From Collinsella sp. (GTDB lineage Bacteria > Actinomycetota > Coriobacteriia > Coriobacteriales > Coriobacteriaceae), in NCBI GenBank assembly GCA_020025115.1, contig JAHHSP010000054.1, positions 1 to 7,813 of the forward strand: a DNA stretch of 7,813 nucleotides, read 5' to 3'. Both the position numbers and the translations under genes were made by a program. Positions 5,105 through 7,813 of this stretch are shown piece by piece. Every line of letters starts with the position of its first letter. Position 1 is the first letter of the stretch. The notes beneath the pieces were generated by a model. The model ran no database searches. It was not told the DNA's origin and saw nothing but the letters and a program-made list of their open reading frames with translations.

Positions 5105-6586
5105 ATGCGTCAGGGTTTCGATAACGATACGTACATCGCCAGTCAGGCCGAGCATATCAAGGATCGCATCGCGCAGTTCGGCGGCAAGCTCTATCTTGAG
5201 TTCGGCGGCAAGCTGTTCGACGACTTCCACGCCAGCCGCGTGTTGCCCGGCTTCGAGCCAGACAGCAAGTTTCGCATGCTCAAGAGCCTGGCCGACGACG
5301 TCGAGATCATCATCACCATCAACGCCAATCACATCGAGAAGAACAAGGCCCGCGGAGACCTCGGCATCACATACGATGAGGACGTCCTGCGCCTGGCCGA
5401 CATTTTTCGCTCCAACGGTTTCCTCGTGGGTGCCGTCGTGCTCACCCAGTACTCGGGCCAGCCCGCCGCCGATCAGTTCCGCCGCCGCCTCAACATGCTG
5501 GGCATTACGTGCAAACTGCACTATCCGATCGAGGGGTACCCGCACGATATCGATCTCATCGTGAGCGAGGAGGGTTACGGTAAGAACGAGTATGTGGAGA
5601 CCGTGCGCCCGCTCGTCGTGGTGACCGCCCCCGGCCCGGGCTCCGGAAAACTCGCGACGTGCCTGTCCCAGCTCTATCATGAGCACAAGCGCGGCGTTGC
5701 CGCCGGCTATGCCAAGTTCGAGACCTTCCCCGTGTGGAATCTCCCGCTCAACCACCCCGTCAACATCGCCTACGAGGCCGCCACGGTCGATTTGGACGAC
5801 GCCAACATCATCGACCCGTTCCACCTCGAGGCCCATGGTGCCACCACGGTCAACTACAATCGAGATGTCGAGGCGTTCCCCGTGGTCAAGGCCCTGATGG
5901 AGAAGATCTTGGGCGAGAGCCCGTATCAGAGCCCCACCGACATGGGGGTCAACATGGTCGGTTACGCCATTTGCGATGACGAGGCTTGCCGCGAGGCCGC
6001 GCGCATGGAGATCGTGCGCCGTTACTTTGCAGCCGCCTCCGACGTCAAGCGCACCGGCTGCGGTCAGGAGCAGGTGGATAAGCTCAAGGCCATCATGCAG
6101 AAGGTCGGCGTGACCAAAGACCAGTCCCCGGCGCGCTCCGCTGCGTTGCTTAAGGAGCAGACCACCGGTGCCCCCGCCGGCGCCATGGTCCTTCCGGACG
6201 GTTCCGTGGTCACGGGTAAGACCTCCACGCGCCTGGGCGCGGCGAGCTCGCTCATGATGAACGCGCTCAAGGCCGTGACCGGCGTCGACATGGAGCTCGA
6301 AGTCATCTCCAACGACGCCATCGAGCCCATCAGCCGCCTCAAGACCAGCCAGCTCGGCAGCGCCAACCCGCGCCTGCATCCCGAGGAGACCTTGATCGCC
6401 CTGTCCATCACCTCTGCATCCAGCGAGATCGCCGAGCGCGTGCTTGCCGGTCTGCCCAAGTTGCGCGGCTGCGACGCCTTCTTCTCGGTGATCATCTCCA
6501 GCTCCGATGAGGCGCTTTTCAAGAAGCTCGGCATCAACGTGTGCTGCGAGCCTAAGTTTGAGCGCAGCGGGTATTACCACCGGTAA
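5105..6586 (+). CDS. DUF1846 / UPF0371 family protein, function unknown
   Basis: The 493-residue product is full length for this family and keeps its characteristic stretches: FGGKLYLEFGGKLFDDFHA (25-43), RVLPGFEPDSK (45-55), GITYDEDVLRLAD (87-99), HYPIEGYPHDIDLIVS (139-154) and EGYGKNEYVETVRPLVVVTA (156-175). These are followed by PGPGSGKLATCLSQLYHEHK (176-195), GYAKFETFPVWNLPLNHPVN (201-220), EAATVDLDDANIIDPFHLEA (224-243) and NYNRDVEAFPV (250-260). The segment APGPGSGK (175-182) resembles a nucleotide-binding P-loop, preceded by a hydrophobic strand (LVVVT), so ATP or another phosphate ligand is conceivable; this is inference and no Walker B motif is evident. No signal peptide or membrane segment is seen, so it is probably cytosolic. 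The family occurs in many Firmicutes and Actinomycetota; I know of no established biochemical role. It appears to be transcribed alone, with hairpins on both sides. Confidence 0.93.
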   Translation: MRQGFDNDTYIASQAEHIKDRIAQFGGKLYLEFGGKLFDDFHASRVLPGFEPDSKFRMLKSLADDVEIIITINANHIEKNKARGDLGITYDEDVLRLADIFRSNGFLVGAVVLTQYSGQPAADQFRRRLNMLGITCKLHYPIEGYPHDIDLIVSEEGYGKNEYVETVRPLVVVTAPGPGSGKLATCLSQLYHEHKRGVAAGYAKFETFPVWNLPLNHPVNIAYEAATVDLDDANIIDPFHLEAHGATTVNYNRDVEAFPVVKALMEKILGESPYQSPTDMGVNMVGYAICDDEACREAARMEIVRRYFAAASDVKRTGCGQEQVDKLKAIMQKVGVTKDQSPARSAALLKEQTTGAPAGAMVLPDGSVVTGKTSTRLGAASSLMMNALKAVTGVDMELEVISNDAIEPISRLKTSQLGSANPRLHPEETLIALSITSASSEIAERVLAGLPKLRGCDAFFSVIISSSDEALFKKLGINVCCEPKFERSGYYHR

Positions 6587-6613
6587 GCCCGTCCGCACAT
6601 AGGCGTCCCGGCT

Positions 6614-6659
6614 GCCCGTCGGTCCGCGGCCCCGGGTGGGGTGCCGTGGATCGGCGGGC
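6614..6659 (+). terminator. 17-bp hairpin after the DUF1846 gene
   Basis: Positions 6614-6630 pair with 6643-6659 in 17 consecutive pairs (three G-U) around a 12-nt loop, 28 bases after the stop codon. Only GTCTTG follows, so termination efficiency is uncertain. The hairpin covers the GTG at 6636 that would open a longer xerD frame, which argues against that start. Confidence 0.5.
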
Positions 6660-6695
6660 GTCTTGCAGTGGTTGAGTCGAAAGGGGCGGGGAGGC

Positions 6696-7601
6696 GTGAC
6701 CGAGCTCGAGTGCTGTCGCGGCGAATATTTGAATCATTTGGCAATCGAGCGCAACTTGGCTGCCAACACCATCGCGGCATATGAGCGCGACCTACGAGCC
6801 TACCTCTCCTTTCTCGGCAATCGTGGAACGTGCCGTCCCGATGATGTGACCCGTCGAGATGTCGAGGACTTCGTGGCCGCCAAGCGCTTCGACCAAGCCG
6901 CGGACGCATCGGTGAACCGAGCGCTTTCCGCCGTCAAGGGCTTCCATCGGTTCATGGTGCGCGAGGGCCTCTCTTCAGTCAATCCCACGGCCACGCTTCG
7001 CATTCCCAAGATGGCCGACCATCTCCCCGATGTGATTTCCATCGAGGCGGCCGGGCGCTTGCTCGATCAGAATTTTCCCGCGACGGATGCCGGCGCGAGG
7101 GACCATGCGGTCCTCGAGGTGCTATATGGCTGCGGCTTGCGCGCCAGCGAGTTGTGCGGATTGGATGTGAGCGAGGTCTATCTTGATGAGGGGTTCGTGC
7201 GCGTGATGGGCAAAGGCTCCAAGGAACGCCTGGTCCCGCTCGTGGGGACAGCCAATCGAATTCTCGGCGTCTATCTCTCCGAGGCGCGGGCGGAGCTGCT
7301 TTCCCACGCACGATCGGCATCGGTGTCGACCGCGGTGTTCTTGAATGCGCGGGGTACGCGCCTTTCGCGTCAAAGCGTTCATGCGATTTGCGAGCGCTAT
7401 GGCCGCGTGGTCGGAATCGAGGGGTTGCATCCACATACCCTTCGCCACTCATTTGCCACGCATATGCTTGCAGGTGGTGCGGACTTGCGCGCTTTGCAGG
7501 AGATCTTGGGGCATGCGGATATCGCCACGACGCAGATCTACACGCATGTCGACCGCACTCAGCTGCGCGAGGTCTATCTGGCGGCGCATCCGCGCGCTTA
7601 G
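6696..7601 (+). CDS. xerD: Tyrosine recombinase XerC/XerD
   Basis: Site-specific recombinase of the tyrosine family, expected to resolve chromosome dimers at dif with a partner Xer protein. The 301-residue product matches the usual Xer length of about 300. The N-terminal SAM-like DNA-binding domain covers roughly 5-100 (YLNHLAIERNLAANTIAAYE at 11-30). The catalytic domain follows, with Arg149 in GCGLRASELCGL, Lys173 in MGKGSKERLVPL, His247 and Arg250 in HPHTLRHSFATH, His273 in LGHADIATTQ and nucleophile Tyr282 in IYTHV. All catalytic residues are intact. The GTG at 6696 is chosen because AAGGGG (6681-6686) lies 9 nt upstream, GGGGAGG (6688-6694) is also near, and the protein then begins just before the conserved domain. 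The longer frame from 6636 would add 20 atypical residues across a hairpin. XerD versus XerC, or an integrase-like paralogue, cannot be decided from sequence alone; no phage or integron genes adjoin it. Confidence 0.88.
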   Translation: MTELECCRGEYLNHLAIERNLAANTIAAYERDLRAYLSFLGNRGTCRPDDVTRRDVEDFVAAKRFDQAADASVNRALSAVKGFHRFMVREGLSSVNPTATLRIPKMADHLPDVISIEAAGRLLDQNFPATDAGARDHAVLEVLYGCGLRASELCGLDVSEVYLDEGFVRVMGKGSKERLVPLVGTANRILGVYLSEARAELLSHARSASVSTAVFLNARGTRLSRQSVHAICERYGRVVGIEGLHPHTLRHSFATHMLAGGADLRALQEILGHADIATTQIYTHVDRTQLREVYLAAHPRA

Positions 7602-7669
7602 GGAGCGTCGGCGACTGCCTCTCTACCGTGAGGGTGCTGTGGGGCCGGCGACCATAAGGCGGGCACAAC

Positions 7670-7698
7670 TTGAAAATCGCTTCAACCTCAACTAGAAG
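7670..7698 (+). promoter_or_regulatory. Possible promoter for a gene right of the window
   Basis: TTGAAA (7670-7675) and TAGAAG (7693-7698) are spaced by 17 bp and match five and four of six sigma-70 consensus positions. Transcription would begin near 7706 and read toward the right edge, across the two operator-like palindromes. No coding frame with a ribosome-binding site is visible after it within the window. Confidence 0.3.
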
Positions 7699-7707
7699 GT
7701 TTAACCT
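7684..7707. other. Alternating AACCT/AGGTT/AACCT inverted repeats
   Basis: AACCT (7684-7688), AGGTT (7697-7701) and AACCT (7703-7707) mean the central AGGTT can pair with either neighbour. The right-hand dyad AGGTT-T-AACCT is an 11-bp palindrome. It overlaps the proposed -10 element. There is no T tract, so it is unlikely to be the xerD terminator. Confidence 0.3.
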
Positions 7708-7747
7708 GGGGAAACGGCATCGAGCTGTGGTGCCGAATATCAATCAA

Positions 7748-7765
7748 AACACAACATGTTGTGTT
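7748..7765. promoter_or_regulatory. Perfect 18-bp palindrome, NrdR-box-like operator
   Basis: AACACAACATGTTGTGTT reads identically on both strands. Its inner 16 bp, ACACAACATGTTGTGT, fit the general NrdR-box pattern (ACAC-W-A-T-A-T-A-T-W-GTGT) at 14 of 16 positions as I recall that consensus. NrdR represses ribonucleotide reductase genes. A second NrdR box usually lies about three helical turns away and is not seen within the window. The palindrome is certain; the assigned regulator is inference. Confidence 0.5.
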
Positions 7766-7769
7766 CAGG

Positions 7770-7783
7770 GCAACACCTGTTCG
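7770..7783. promoter_or_regulatory. LexA/SOS-box-like site
   Basis: GCAACACCTGTTCG resembles the Gram-positive and actinobacterial LexA box CGAACA-NN-TGTTCG. The right half (TGTTCG) is exact and the left half has AACA but GC instead of CG. Its centre is 20 bp, about two helical turns, from the centre of the palindrome at 7748-7765. A one-sided match like this can occur by chance, so confidence is limited. Confidence 0.35.
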
Positions 7784-7813
7784 CCGGCTCGTTTGGGGTG
7801 TATGGGGGAAAGT

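Noticed and set aside
5072..6598. 508-codon - strand frame opposite the DUF1846 gene
   Set aside because: Same codon-bias artefact; the + strand protein has conserved family blocks along its whole length.
6979..7743. 254-codon - strand frame opposite xerD
   Set aside because: Arg/Pro/Ser-rich composition, with xerD motifs certain on the other strand.
7748..7765. The palindrome as a dif (XerC/XerD) recombination site
   Set aside because: A dif site needs two about 11-bp arms around a 6-bp centre, roughly 28 bp in all. This palindrome is continuous, 18 bp long and does not match known dif arms.
7756..7813. Open frame from the ATG inside the palindrome to the right edge
   Set aside because: No ribosome-binding site precedes it, only 19 codons are visible, and the start falls in the middle of an operator-like palindrome.

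Overview
This 7.8 kb stretch looks like chromosomal DNA from a GC-rich, anaerobic or fermentative Actinomycetota, most probably class Coriobacteriia (Collinsella/Olsenella type). That is inferred from the strong G/C third-position bias, the protein flavour and the gene set; no rRNA gene is present to settle it. All four well-supported genes are on the + strand.

Region 1 (1-292) is visibly A+T-richer than the rest. It holds no convincing gene, but it has several inverted repeats, two leader hairpins and a Shine-Dalgarno site, and is most likely the control region of the arginine operon. Region 2 (293-4415) is an arginine deiminase (ADI) operon: arcA (arginine deiminase), arcB (catabolic ornithine carbamoyltransferase) and an arcD-type transporter of the YfcC/DcuC-like family, ending in a textbook rho-independent terminator. 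Together these take up arginine, convert it to citrulline and NH3, and phosphorolyse citrulline to ornithine and carbamoyl phosphate, with ornithine exported in exchange for arginine. Carbamate kinase (arcC), which would turn carbamoyl phosphate into ATP, is not in the window. Both intercistronic gaps carry perfect GC-rich hairpins.

Region 3 (4416-5104) lacks an intact gene. It holds a decayed reading frame of unknown origin, a 15-bp direct repeat, two large hairpins and a possible promoter. Region 4 (5105-6586) encodes a full-length DUF1846/UPF0371 protein, a conserved family of unknown function with a glycine-rich, P-loop-like motif. A 17-bp hairpin follows. Region 5 (6696-7601) encodes a XerC/XerD-type tyrosine recombinase with all catalytic residues, probably the housekeeping chromosome-dimer resolvase. 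Region 6 (7602-7813) is the control region of a gene outside the window. It carries a perfect 18-bp palindrome resembling an NrdR box and, a few bases later, a LexA/SOS-box-like site.

No phage, IS element, CRISPR array, tRNA or rRNA is visible. The protein-coding content is mostly familiar. The points worth a second look are the missing arcC, the hairpin-rich operon architecture, the arcA upstream region, the DUF1846 protein and the operator pair at the right edge.
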